A stretch of 64,000 nucleotides of DNA. It comes from Sanghuangporus weigelae. Taxonomy: Eukaryota; Basidiomycota; Agaricomycetes; Hymenochaetales; Hymenochaetaceae. The notes beneath the pieces were generated by a model. It did no database searches. It was not told where the DNA came from and worked only from the letters and a program-made list of their open reading frames with translations. How positions within the stretch are numbered: position 1 is the first letter of the stretch; each line of letters starts with the position of its first letter. This document shows positions 25,088-36,754 of this stretch, piece by piece. Both the position numbers and the translations under genes were made by a program. The stretch is taken from the NCBI GenBank assembly GCA_033182465.1, contig CP137322.1:1364001-1428000 (forward strand). The letters run 5' to 3'.

Positions 25088-27193
25088 TCACTCGATATCA
25101 GTAACAGTCTGTGAGGGATTTGCACAATCCTCGCGGACAGGAGCTCCATCGACAGAGAATAATCGTCCCGGATCCGTTCCTTCGTGCGAAGTCCAGGTGC
25201 GTGTAGCGAGAGAAAGAGTGCGCCGTAAGGTATTCTTTCCAAGGCAGAACACTGAGATAGACAAACCATCTATACCAAATCAGATCAGTACTGCATTAGT
25301 TTACGTTGTAAGTTGGCAAGAAACGTACGAATAATGATGGATCCCAAGACAACAAAGGAGACAATTGGATGAAGCGTAGTGGCAAATAGCTCATTCTGAC
25401 TCGCCGGAGGATTGCTAGGTACCGGAAGCTCCGTTATAGCCAAAGTAGAGATTAAGACAGCTCCTACGCCCATAGGCCCTGATGCCAACCTGGCGCATTA
25501 GACTCATGCTCTTGAGCAGAACACGAATAGCGACTCACCAAAATGACCGCAGAATAGAGCCTCGCGCCAGTTACGTATATCAGGCACGAATTTGTAAAGC
25601 AACAAAATGCTTGGAATGCGACGAAGAGTAAAGATAGAGGTGAGAAGGACGATAAGACGCCACGGTTGTATTCCGAGCACATTGTCATTAAATGACTCAA
25701 AAGGAATCCAAGCGCCGATGTAAACGAAACAAATGCAGTTTAGGACGAGATCAATGACAGATGAAAAGACCTGATCCTCCGTCTGTGCATTAAAATGTCC
25801 GTCCCAAGCAGTTGCGCTTCCTAGACACCTTATCAGTTAGAGTCCAATCCGAAGCAACAGAGGTATCCATGGGGAATGTATACGTACCACCGGCAAAAGC
25901 AACCAACAAGTCGTCCGATCCTATCGAGTTAGCTATTCCGATAGTGAGCATTGCGAGAGCAAGATACTGAACGACGAGTGATTCTTTATCCGCGAGCCCT
26001 TTACGGTAAGCATATCTCATAAGGCGGGAAAAGATGATCCCTGAAGGAACAGCGTGAGTCTCGCTGGCTAAACGCCTCTATTCCGAGACATACCGAGGAC
26101 AACGCCGAGAACAGTTACCAAAATTACTTGATCTGCAATAAGAAACAAGTAAAAAATGGAAAGCGTTTTTATCTAGACCTACAACGTACGCACAGAGACA
26201 ACCGACGAGGAAGAACTTCCCAAAAGCGACGCGCGTACTGCTTTCTGTAGCGAGGTATATCGAGATCGACAAAAACGGATATGCCAGACCATCATTAGAG
26301 GCAGATTCAGCACTACAATATCCGATCACCAGTGATCAGTGGGGGTCTCCAGAAGACTCAGTATTCTCACATCAGGAGATGGCTAAGATGGACGGGAATA
26401 TGCTTGCGTGCAAATCTTCCACCGATTATCGCTACAGCAAGCACGGGATCCGTCGGTGTTAAGCAGGCAGCAATAACAAGTGAAGAGACGAAGTTCAAAG
26501 CAGGAAACAATCCTTTTATAACGCCTTTGGAATAGAGCAAATGAGAATCAGAGTAAGGAACGAATCTCCAATGGAGAAACGCATACCAGCAACCACAAAC
26601 CATCCGAATGCCATCGTAGGTACCACCTATTAAAGCACATTACACGTCCTTAGCATTTTCCGACTTACTCATGAATATCGGGAGCGCTCACCATGACAAT
26701 CAGGCTGCGGGCGCGTTTGGCAAGATATCCTTTCGGGAGCTCAACACCAGCCGTTAAAAGTCCAATGGCAAGTACAACTCGCATAATCTCGAGTGTAATC
26801 CTGTTCCCCGTCGTCCATGACGAGCTCCGTGAGCGAGGATCGAGGATGCCAGCACAGTGAGGGCCGAGTATAATCCAGAATGCGGTTCCAAGCACCACTT
26901 CACCAAAGTATACCTTCCATTCCAGAGAAGAACATTAATGGAAAATGTAGCACAAATCGAAGTTCAGTCCAAAAACGCGTACTCGCTCCTTTAAAGCTAG
27001 AGAAACTAAGCTAAACTAGAATGCAACATGAATATACTTCGGAGAGACATGAAAAGACAAAGACACTGAGACTTACGAAGACAACGAAAGCGCCAAGTAC
27101 GAGATATGATATGCTCTCTGGGGTGAACTGGGTGAATGTTTGTCATCCAGAAGATAAGGAGAATGCCAAACGGACTTGGGTGACTTGCAGCAT
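25088..27193 (-). CDS. Na+/H+ antiporter, paralogue 1 (shortened tail)
   Basis: This is a Nha1/Sod2-type plasma-membrane Na+(K+)/H+ antiporter. The start MLQVTQ (27193) splices to FTPESISYLVLGAFVVF (TM1). Later exons read VVLGTAFWIILGPHCAG, RVVLAIGLLTAGVELPKGYL, VIAACLTPTDPVLAVAIIGG (the family's PTDPVLA motif), then SAESASNDGLAYPFLSISIYL with the Asn-Asp ion-binding pair, and LGSDDLLVAFAGG-like in the next helix. GPMGVGAVLISTLAI closes the membrane domain. All transport motifs are kept. The cytoplasmic tail starts like its paralogues (DGLSISVFCLGK..RTWTS) but stops after about 58 residues at 25088-25090. Homologous but out-of-frame tail sequence continues to about 24890, so the tail was longer before. 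About ten introns. Confidence 0.8.
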
Positions 27194-27528
27194 CCTTGTT
27201 ACTTCGCTGATTGATTTTCTCAAATTTATATTCAACTTGAACAATAAGCCCTGGACGAGATGCGAAGAGATGAAGGCAGGAAGTAAACGAGTAAATCGGG
27301 CCTCAAGTACTTATTTTGATCTGATTCGGCGTTTCCCGAAATCACAAATCCACCTTCAGAATTTGTCTAATATTTATGTAGAACTAAGGGAAGAATTGCA
27401 TATGACTCTGCATAGTATAACAAGCTTGACAACGCGAAACTTCTTGAAAGAAGGCGATTCTCTATTCTATGTACGTTTGTGATTATCATTGAACGAGCCC
27501 TCTTGACGGAAGAGGATAATAGCAAGTG
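27194..27528. other. Spacer between antiporter paralogues 1 and 2
   Basis: This 335 bp stretch is the upstream region of paralogue 1 and the 3' flank of paralogue 2. No coding similarity is visible. Confidence 0.5.
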
Positions 27529-30081
27529 TTATTGCACGAACTGAACTTGCTTGACTCCAAAATTCTCTTTGGGAATCTGAAGGATTCCATCTCCGTCGGT
27601 CGCCTGTTCCGTGACCCTATGGTCCAGAAAGCGCACTGTTCGAGGCGTTTCTACCTCAGCTGCCCTCTCCATCTTGCCCTCATCACCTAATTCGTGCTGA
27701 CCCTCCCTTTCTTCATTCTCCTTCGCCTCATGCAAGGCTGCATATCCAAAACCAGCCGTCTCGCCTCCTGATTCCTCTCCCAAATCGGCCTGTTTTGCTT
27801 TCGGGCTTTGTTCAATTTGGTCTCTTACAATCATACCATCTGTCTCTGGAAGTTGATTCACGCTGGCCGTGCGTGATAACTGCAGGTGAACACTACTTCG
27901 GGCTGAAGAAACCGGCACTTTTGCTTGATCGCCAAAAGGTCCTCTGTCCAGGCCACTCTTCGGAGTTCCAGTGAGTTCGATGTCTCCTAAGGTTTGCGAA
28001 GGAGTTGTGCTGCCATCAGGACCAGGGACGTCGGCTCTTGAAGTTCGGTTTATAGAAAACAGCCATTCCGGGGGGTCAGTTCCTCCACGCGAAGTCCAAG
28101 TACGTGATAGTGTCGCGGTGAGAGAAACGGTACGCTGCACAGACTTCCTGCCGAACCAAAACGCTGGAATGGATAGACCATCTGTTTCAAAAGTCAGGTC
28201 AATAAGTGTGGCGGGATATAGGTCAGGATCATCTTACGGATGATAATAGATCCCAAGACAATGAAGGAGACAATCGGATGGAGCGAAGCAGAGAGCAATT
28301 CATTCTGAGTGGCAGGTGGATTGTTAGGCCTTGGCAACTTTGTCACGGCCAATGTAGAAACGAAGATCGCTCCTACTCCCATGGGTCCTAAAAGGATGAG
28401 TCATTTTACAAACCAACTTTTCAGAGAACAGACATCGACTTACCAAAATGGCCACAAAACAGAGCTTCTCGCCAGTCATGTATGTCCGGAACAAACTTGT
28501 AAAGTAACAAGGTGCTTGGAATGCGACGAAGAGCGAGGATGGCAATGAACAGAACAATGAGGCGCCAGGATTGAATGCCAAGGGTGGAGTCATTGTAGGA
28601 CTCAAAGGGAAGCCAGGCACCAATGTAGATGAAGCAGGTGCAGTTCAGTACAAGGTCGATGACTGATGAGAAAACCTCGTCTTCTGTGCGAGCATTGAAA
28701 TGTCCGTCCCATGAAACGGCACTCCCTGGACATCTAGTGAATCAAGACGACATAAAGTATTATGGAAGTAGATACAAACCTACCAGCAGCGAATGCAGCA
28801 AGCAAATCATCAGAACCCAATGTGTTCGCGATCCCGATAATGAATATTGCCAGAGCGAGATATTGGGCAACGAAGGATTCTCTATCAATGAGTCCCTTGC
28901 GATGAGCGTATCTCATGAGACGTGAAAAGACAAGCCCTACAAGAGGAAAGACCTTAGATTCACCTACAAATATACTGTAATTGAAATGTACCTAGAATAG
29001 CACCAAGAACCGTGCCTAAAATGACTTGATCTGGAAATGAAGAGCATAAATCAGAATCAAGTTTCTGGATGGTCCTGAACGCAGCTTGCATACAAAGACA
29101 TCCGATAAGGAAGAATTTCCCGAATGCAGTCGCCTTGCTGCTCTCAGTCGCTAGATAAATTGAGATCGCAAGGAAAGGATACGCGAGTCCATCGTTCGCA
29201 GCAGACTCCGCACTAAGTCCTTTATTCATGAGCCGAGGATTCTTTAATGCCGGAAGGCGATAATGAAGCTACCTGAGGAGTCGCCGAATATGGACCGGTA
29301 CGTGTCTGATTGCGTATTTACCTCCGATTATTGCGGCAGCAAGTACGGGATCCGTAGGCGTTAGACAAGCAGCAATGGCGAGCGAAGATACGAAACTCAA
29401 AGCGGGGAATAATGCTTTAATGAACCCTACAAATCAAGTAAGATATAAGAAAAACCTGAGAATGGATTTCAAATAGAAATGCCCACCGGCAACGACGAAC
29501 CACCCAAATGCCATCGTCGGTACGACCTATGATCCATCAAATATATAGTTAGTAAAGCAATACACAAACGTAGGAGCTATAACCTCGTACCATAATGAGC
29601 AAACTACGGACATGTTCAGCAAGATATGCCTTGGGAAGCTCTACTCCGATCGCGAAAAGCCCAGTGGCAAGGACGACTCTCATAACCTCCAGGGTTATTC
29701 TGTTTCCTGTGTCTGACATTGAACCCCATGCTCGGGGATCAAATATGCCAGCACAGTGCGGACCTATGACGATTCCGAATGCGGTTCCAAGTACTACTTC
29801 ACTGATGTATAGCTTGTGGTAAAGGTAACAATCAGCTGCGGCTCAGTTCAAGAAAGTAAGACAAGACAGCTTACTCGCTCTTTTAAGGGATACGATATTA
29901 TCGAAAACTAAATGCAGATTGAGTCTAGTTTTGGAAATAATAAATCAAAGAAAAACAACTTACGAATACGACAAAACCGCCGAGAACGAGATAAGCAATA
30001 CTCTCTGGAGTGACCTGTGTGAATGTTTGTCACCTGCATAGAGGACCAGATGCTAAACGGGACTTCTGTAACATGCAGCAT
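27529..30081 (-). CDS. Na+/H+ antiporter, paralogue 2
   Basis: This is the same family and layout as its two neighbours. The start MLHVTE (30081) splices to VTPESIAYLVLGGFVVF. The membrane domain has VVLGTAFGIVIGPHCAG, LATGLFAIGVELPKAYL, PTDPVLA, SAESAANDGLAYPFLAISIYL and LGSDDLLAAFAAG, then WDGHFNARTEDEVFSSVIDL, LRRIPSTLLLYKFVPDIHDW and GPMGVGAIFVSTLAV. The cytoplasmic tail (27529-28190, about 210 residues) is the longest of the three. It carries Ser/Thr-rich and acidic parts and a closing block RTVRFLDHRV followed by a Gln/Val end. It is the most diverged of the three in the membrane domain. All exons join in frame, so it looks functional. Confidence 0.87.
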
Positions 30082-30495
30082 TTTGAGCTTCTTGGGATGC
30101 CTTTTATAACTCGAATAATTCTTGGCTAGACCAACAAGCGCTGGACAAGACGGGGAGAAAAGAAGGTGGGCGGGCGGACTGCAAGGCAAGAACTCGGCGG
30201 AGGGCGGTTCGGATCGAAGAGTCTTAGCACTTATAGCGGCTTTCGGGTCCACCGGCAAGATCGGCACATTCGGCATCCTTCACTTTGCTCAAGTATGATA
30301 TACATACAGCTCAAAGGAAAGTAAAACAGAGTATGCTAGCCAATGTTAATATTACTGTATAAGGTGAATACGTTTTATTCGAGCAGGATCCTCCAGTTTT
30401 TTTTCTTCTGAATTAATGTTGTCATCGTAGAGATTTAGATACCGTACAGTCTGTAGTGCTCCTTCTACCCCCAATTCGCCTTCGTAGAGCTCAGG
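30082..30495. other. Spacer between antiporter paralogues 2 and 3
   Basis: This 414 bp stretch is the upstream region of paralogue 2 and the 3' flank of paralogue 3. It contains a short run of T near 30400. Apart from short reading frames there is nothing to support a gene. Confidence 0.5.
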
Positions 30496-32852
30496 TCAAG
30501 CCAGCCGTCTCTCGTCGGCTTCCGTCGCATCGCGCAAGGCCGTAAACTCGACACCGGCAGGTACTCGTGCGCCATGCTTATCCTCCGGAACTTCTCTGGC
30601 ACAGTTTCGTATAACAATATCTTCTCTCTCTATGACGATGTTCACACTAGTTGCTCGAGATAATGGCTGTTGAGCTCTAACGAACGCTGCTTCTGGCGTT
30701 CGTATTTGTTCCCCCGACACTGCCTTTTCTAATTTAACTGTGGGCGTCCCAGAGCGCTCGACATCGTCTTGACCAGAGTTCCCGGTCCTTGGAGCTCGAT
30801 TGACAGACATTAGCCATTCCGGACCTGCTTGTCCGCGCGAAGTCCAGGTGCGGGACAATGTTGTAGTGAGCGAGACGGTGCGTTGTACCGTCTTCTTTCC
30901 AAACCAAAATATTGAGATAGACAAACCATCTATTCCAAACGAGCCCAGTAATATATTAGTTCATGTCTCAAGGACGCGGGAAAGAAACGCACGAATGATG
31001 ACAGATCCCAAGACAATGAAGGAGACAATTGGATGAAGCGAAGCAGCAAGTAGCTCGTTCTGATTGCCCGGAGGATTCCTAGGTATCGGAAGCTCCGATA
31101 TAGCCAGGGTGGAGATAAAGATTGCTCCAACGCCCATAGGCCCTACAGCCAACACGCATGTTAGTGTCGTGTTCTCAAACAGAACGCTGACAGCAAGTTA
31201 CCAAAATGACCACAGAATAGGGCCTCTCGCCAATTATGTATATCAGGCACGAATTTGTAAAGCAATAAAATACTTGGGATTCGCCGAAGAGCGAGGATGG
31301 CGATGAAAAGGACGACGAGACGCCAGGGCTGCATTCCGAGCATCATATCGTTGAAAGACCCGAAAGGGATCCAAGCGCCGATGTAAATGAAAGAAGCGCA
31401 ATTTAGGACAAGGTCGATGACCGTCGAGAAGACCTCATTCTCTGTACGTGTTCTGAAGTGTCCGTCCCAAGAAACTGCAGTTCCTAGAAGCCATAGAAGT
31501 TAAAGTCCGATTCGAAATAATAAAGATATATATGGAGCATCTATACCCACCAGCGGCAAAAGCAGCTAACAGGTCGTCGGATCCTAACGAATTCACTATT
31601 CCGATAGTGAATATTGCAAGGGCAAGATACTGAACAACGACTGATTCTCTATCGATGAGATCATTACGTTGGGCATATATCATGAGACGCGAAAAGGCAA
31701 TCCCTGAAGAGACGGTGTCAACATATCCGACCGGGCAAGTAAATTATAAGACGTACCGAGAACAGCGCCGAGGACTGTGCCTAGAATCACTTGATCTGGA
31801 AAGGAAAACAAGTAGTCAGAGTGTCAGTGAGCTGTCGTCGTAAACCCACACCACCATACTCACACAGGCAACCGATTAGGAAGAACTTTCCAAAAGCGAC
31901 ACTTGTGCTGCTTTCGGTAGCGAGGTATATCGAGATCGACAAAAATGGATATGCCAGACCGTCATTTGCAGCAGACTCGGCACTGCAAATATCCAGTCCC
32001 TCAGAATGGGCACATATCTTCCGAGGACTTGGTATTCTCACCTCAGGAGATGCCTAAGATGTGCCGGGACATGCCTGGTTGCAAACTTTCCACCGATTAT
32101 CGTCGCAGAAAGCACAGGATCCGTCGGTGTCAAGCATGCAGCAATAACGAGTGAAGAGACGAAATCTAGAGCAGGAAATAATCCTTTGATGACGCCTACG
32201 AGATGAGGTAAATGAGAATCAGAATGTAAGTCTGGTCTACAAAACAGGAATGCATACCAGCAACGACAAACCATCCAAATGCCATTGTAGGTACAATCTA
32301 TTTTGAAACGTTGCACGAATGATTTTTAACATTTAACATTTCATTGGTGAACACGGGGAGTATGCACCATGGCAATGAGGCTACGAGCATGCCTTGCAAG
32401 GTATGCCTTCGGGAGTTCCGCACCAATCGCGAAAAGCCCAGTGGCAAGAACGACTCGCATAAACTCAAGCGTAATCCTGTTCACCGTCTCTGGCGTCGAG
32501 CCCCATGAGCGAGGATTGAAGATGCCTGCGCAGTGAGGTCCGATGATCACGCCGAATGCCGTTCCAAGCACCACTTCACCGAAGAACAGCTACCAGAAAA
32601 ACATTAACCGAAACAAAGAATAAATTGAAGTTCGATCCAAAATGCGTACTCGTTCCTTTAAAGGTAGAGAAATCAAACTAAACTAGGTGTAGAATAAATA
32701 TACTCCCGGGACGCAAGAAAAATGTCTTGACTTACGAAGACAACGAAACCTCCGAGTACGAGATATGTTATGCTCTCCGGGGAGACCTGGGTGAATGTTT
32801 ATCATCTGGGGAATAAAGGGGGTTTCAAACAAACCTGAGTAACTTGAAGCAT
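30496..32852 (-). CDS. Na+/H+ antiporter, paralogue 3
   Basis: This is the upstream member of the array in transcription order. The start MLQVTQ (32852) splices to VSPESITYLVLGGFVVF. Motifs read VVLGTAFGVIIGPHCAG, LATGLFAIGAELPKAYL, CLTPTDPVLSATIIGG, SAESAANDGLAYPFLSISIYL and LGSDDLLAAFAAG, then TENEVFSTVIDLVLNC, LRRIPSILLLYKFVPDIHNW and GPMGVGAIFISTLAIS. The tail is about 140 residues, starts DGLSISIFWFGKKTVQRTVS, and ends DATEADERRLA at 30496-30498. Several exons are nearly identical to those of paralogue 1 at the DNA level (for example around 31865-31990 against 26210-26320), closer than either is to paralogue 2. Intact. Confidence 0.88.
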
Positions 32853-33170
32853 CCTGGTTGCCTCGCCGATTGAATGATTCAGATTTATACAGAATTTGTT
32901 GCTTTGGTGGAAGAATAAGCGCCCGGCGAGAGACAGGGACCGGTGAAGGCGGGGAAGTAAAGCAGGAAGTCGAAACTTGGTCCTCATAGTTCCAATCTTA
33001 TAAGTATCCAACTTGACGCTCGGAACATTCGGCACACGGCACAACCTCACAAGCATTAAAAAAGCATGCACAATTGCCAATATAAGAATTGATCATTGAT
33101 CATCAATTTCATAGCAGCTGACAGATGAAGAGAAATAAGAGGATGACAAGTCTATACACACACTATGCAA
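32853..33170. other. Upstream region of antiporter paralogue 3
   Basis: This 318 bp stretch is the promoter side of paralogue 3 and the 3' flank of RPS2. No gene is supported. Confidence 0.5.
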
Positions 33171-34060
33171 TCAGTACAGGTCCGCCTTCTTCGCCGCGAT
33201 CTGCAAATGCGCAGAGTGCTCATCGTACGGGAACTTGCTCGGTGGAATCTCGCGCCAGAGATCAGGCGTAAGGAATGCGTACGTCTTGGTGATCTGTGAA
33301 ATCATTGAGAAGATAGAAGATAATATTGAATGAAATTGCTTACAGCCGCGAAGGTCGCCTTCAAGAAGTTACCCATCGTAGCAGTAGACCCTTTCGACTG
33401 TGTATAGCAGTCTTCTACTCCAGCAAGCTGGAGAAGTCGTTTTGAGGCTGGAGCAGCGACGATACCCGTTCCCCGGGGAGCAGGAATAAGCCGACACATG
33501 ACACTTCCGACCTTCCCGCTGACCTTGCTTGGTACCGTATGCGGCGCACCGAGTGCAGCACCCCAGTACCCACGACGGACAGGAATAACAGACAGCTTCG
33601 CGAGGATGATAGCACCACGGATAGCAGTTGCGACCTCCTTCGCGCACTTGACACCCAGACCGACGTGTCCATCGAAGTCACCGATAGCGACGAACGCCTT
33701 GAATCGCGTACGCTGACCCGCGCGGGTTTGCTTTTGCACGGGCATGATCTTCATCACTTCGTCCTTGAGTTTGGGGAGGAAGAAGTCGACGATTTGATAT
33801 TCCTTGACGGGCAGCGAGAAGAGGTAAATTTCCTCCATTGACTTGATCTTGCCATCTTTTACAAGACGGCCGAGCTTAGTGACTGGAGCCCTTCAGAATT
33901 GAGAGTCAGCTGAGCATGAGTAGCCTCGATGTATAGATAGATCTACTCACCATTCCTTCTCTTCGTCCCTGCGACCGCCTCGACGACCACGACCGCGACC
34001 ACGCCTGTCACCACCACGTCCTCGTCCAAATCCACCGCGTCCGCGTCCAGAATCAGCCAT
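33171..34060 (-). CDS. RPS2: 40S ribosomal protein S2 (uS5)
   Basis: uS5 sits on the solvent side of the 40S subunit near the mRNA entry channel. Exon 1 (34060 to about 33955) encodes [20 protein letters not shown] and more RG repeats, the arginine-methylated N-terminus typical of eukaryotic S2. Exon 2 gives [30 protein letters not shown] and the long double-stranded-RNA-binding-like core with [18 protein letters not shown], then [20 protein letters not shown], and the S5 C-domain [19 protein letters not shown]. The final exon encodes [15 protein letters not shown] and ends AAKKADLY at 33171-33173. The length of about 260 residues matches the family. Two introns. Confidence 0.97.
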
Positions 34061-34568
34061 GATTTTTTAGTTTTCTACGGAACGAAGCAGTTAGCATCCA
34101 TGCATACGTCTGGAGTGTCATCCGGTCCATATGCTGTCCATCCATCGCATTCCGCTCAACCAGCCATCTCCATACTTGACAGCAACATCCATGAATACGA
34201 ACGGATACGGACCAGATACTCACAGAAGTGATACAGAGATACGCACACGTCGAGAAGAGCGTCTTCAAGCCGATCAACTCTGCGATCCAAGAAATTACTG
34301 ATATTGGCTAATTTCCTTATTTGGTCACACGATCATGCCTTCGACTCTCGATCTCTACCAAAGCACAGAATAAACACAAAATAAATCCAGAGAGAAACGA
34401 AAACAATAATATGAATCATTTTTATTTGACGAGCTAGTGCGAATAATATACTTGTGACATGGTCGTCCTGGAACTGCTTGAGAAGTTACAGATACTAATT
34501 GGATATTTCTCAAAAGCCAATGACACAGCACATGTTCAAGTCAATGAATATCATTATTAATATCATTA
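34061..34568. other. Upstream region of RPS2
   Basis: This is the 5' flank of the ribosomal gene, including a short reading frame at 34053-34277 with no family similarity. It becomes AT-rich toward the MITE at 34569. No gene is supported. Confidence 0.5.
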
Positions 34569-35225
34569 CAGGCATTTACCGGTCCTTTGAACACCCAATA
34601 CAGATCCACTTGTACACAACACCACAAACATTTAAAAAAAAATCTAATTACATATCTGAGTAGTCTACTATGGAGGCTATATGCTGAAATTTTTTTGAGC
34701 TGTAAAATGTGCAGGAAAAATCAGATTGTGCGTGTGAAAAAAGTAGGGTAAATGTCACGAAATTAACTCCTTTGAACACCTTGTGACATAAGTGTCATGC
34801 TAGTGCATGTATTCGCGGCCCGATTACATAATAATGTTGATAAGTCTGCCTGTCACGCTTTTCAAGTCACCTTTATTGTATGCCTTATATTAATTCATTG
34901 GATAGCTCTTTCGCCACACAAACTAGGCTGCATGTACTCACAGTAGTGGAGTACTAATATATCTGCTTTTGAGTCATGCTCAAAGCATGAATGAATAGCA
35001 AAATGCATCTGATTCATTGTTTCTCATTGAGTTTCACTGAAATTCAGCAGTAAATAATTTCTCTGTATTTAACGGGTCATAGTAATTTGCTGAAATTTCG
35101 CAGCATGACTCATGTGTATTCTGTCCACCTATGATAAAAATTTCAAGTTGCAAATTGGAGGTTTGAGTGAGTAAATGTAGGGTGTTCAAAGGAAGGGTAC
35201 TGTTTAAAGGACCAGTAAATGCCTG
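34569..35225. mobile_element. Non-coding MITE with TA-flanked terminal inverted repeats
   Basis: The ends are 20 bp inverted repeats, caggcatttaccggtccttt at the left and its reverse complement with one mismatch at the right (35206-35225). The dinucleotide ta lies directly outside both ends (34567-34568 and 35226-35227). This is the structure of a Tc1/mariner-superfamily (pogo/Fot-like) derivative. The 657 bp body is AT-rich, has no reading frame of note, and holds sub-terminal repeats: cctttgaacacc occurs near 34584, again near 34769, and inverted near 35181. It lies between RPS2 and the antizyme gene and ends 217 bp before the antizyme ATG. It can move only with a transposase from elsewhere. 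Confidence 0.8.
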
Positions 35226-35442
35226 TATTAATATTACTTCAAAAAGTCTTATGTCTCGCCTTCCTGAGGTCAGCGATGAACGGAACGAACGGAACGATGA
35301 GCACAGGATGAGTTTTCTGCTTAGTCATCACCCTGTAACCTCATTCATTGACCACCACCACCTGACACCTCAACCACCGTCTCTCGCGCTTTTCGCAACC
35401 ATCTCTCTTCGTCTCAAACCATCACCAAGTTGGAAGGACACA

Positions 35443-36754
35443 ATGTCGAATTTGATTTCCATTTATTCAAATCAGCAACAATTTAGTATTTGCCCCGCGT
35501 ACGTCTTTTTTGTCTTGTCTCCTTCTCCCGCTGCTTCTCGTATTCTCTGCGCACTCTGGACAGACTCACTCAAATTGCTTTCTGCTTTTCAGCAACGGTC
35601 GTCAAGCCGTTGGGGATGGGGCTTTCTCTGTTGACGCTGTGAACTCTGACGTCCTTGCAGTATGTCAAATGCAGGGCTCCGACGACATTTACTACTACAG
35701 GTGAACACCCTCGCAGCTCAGAATACGTCGACTTTCTAACTACATTTCTGTCTAGTACTACGTTCTCTGGAGGCAGCACGTGGCGTTTTTGACACCCCCA
35801 AAGAAAAAATCCCGCCTGATATCTCGTCCAGAGGTATCAGCAACAACGGTGGGTCACTGGACAGTGTGAGAGGCTGGCCAGTGTCATGTTCGTCTTCCCC
35901 TTCTTCCTCCGATTCCGATTCCAGCATTTCGTCTGCTTCCCCGTCGTCCGTTCATTCGCCGGTAAAAGGAAGCGGAACTAATATTTCTAACAAGTATCCA
36001 AATGTCGTTTACCCGCATACTTCGCCCCACTCGAATCCATCGCTCGATAAGAACGATGGCTTCGAAAGGGGCGTGGGCGTCCTTCCTGCGCACAAGGACC
36101 GCACGAATACGAGCGTCCCATCGTACTCCACACCTCGTGACATCCCAATACCCAACATCAAACAAATTCAGACCGGCATTAACAATAAAGGGCACAATGC
36201 TTTCCCCCACAACCCAGCCACGCCTCCGCTCACACCGGACTCTTCCCCGAGTTCCGGTTCAGCCGCGTCCTTTGATTCTCAGGATGATGCAGCATATGAC
36301 TTCCTTGTGAGGTTGTTCCCTGGCTCAGCGCGTGTTGCGCAGAAGTACGGGAAGAGCGTTCGGATTTCCTCTTCTGAGCTCGCTGTTGAGACGTCCCCCG
36401 AGGGTGCTGGGTTCATATTCGAAGGCGTCGTTCTAGATGCCCCGGGCTGTCCGCGTACATTGTACATCGACGGAAAGGGTGCAGAGAATGTCAAGCTGAG
36501 AGAAAGGTACGGTAGCATTCGTTTTTCACTCCATTAGCTCGAAGGCCTAAACATGATATCGTTGTAGTATCGTGGCTTTGCTTGATCTCGCCGATGAGCA
36601 TCTTGAATGTTCCGCCCTCGTTATTGCGCTGGAACGTTCTAGCCCAGCCCTCGCTGGTCTGTTGCACTCGTTTATGTATGTTGGAGCAAGTGTCGTCACC
36701 CGTCCTCCGTATCCGGTAGACGATGCCTACGTCCTTGTTGGGATTGAAATTTAG
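35443..36754 (+). CDS. OAZ: Ornithine decarboxylase antizyme, +1 frameshifted
   Basis: Antizyme binds and inactivates ornithine decarboxylase, targets it to the proteasome, and represses polyamine uptake. ORF1 spans exons 35443-35498, 35593-35700 and 35756-35789, encodes 66 residues starting MSNLISIYSNQQQ and ends WRF before TGA (35790-35792). Skipping one base there opens ORF2 (DTPKEKIPPD...), which runs 300 codons to 36754 through one intron (36507-36567). A Ser/Pro-rich linker of about 150 residues precedes the antizyme fold: EGAGFIFEGVVLDAP, RESIVALLDLADEHLECSAL, VIALERSSPALAGLLHSFMYVG, and the end DDAYVLVGIEI. Fungal and animal antizymes share this layout and need +1 frameshifting stimulated by polyamines. 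ORF frames on each side are intact and lengths divide evenly, so this is decoding, not damage. Confidence 0.9.
35787..35793 (+). promoter_or_regulatory. Programmed +1 frameshift site
   Basis: The sequence is TTT TGA C, with the zero-frame stop TGA at 35790-35792. A +1 slip at this stop places GAC (35791-35793) in the A site and continues ORF2. In antizymes the stop is UGA in nearly all species and polyamine level sets the efficiency. The TTT before the stop is inferred to be the slippery or P-site codon. Confidence 0.85.

Noticed and set aside
34569-35225. A solo LTR or other direct-repeat remnant
   Set aside because: The ends are inverted, not direct, and flanked by TA; there is no TG..CA terminus and no coding remnant.
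35443-35792. Antizyme ORF1 as a broken gene or a separate small protein
   Set aside because: The stop falls exactly at the antizyme frameshift position and ORF2 carries an intact fold, with frames whose lengths divide evenly after splicing.
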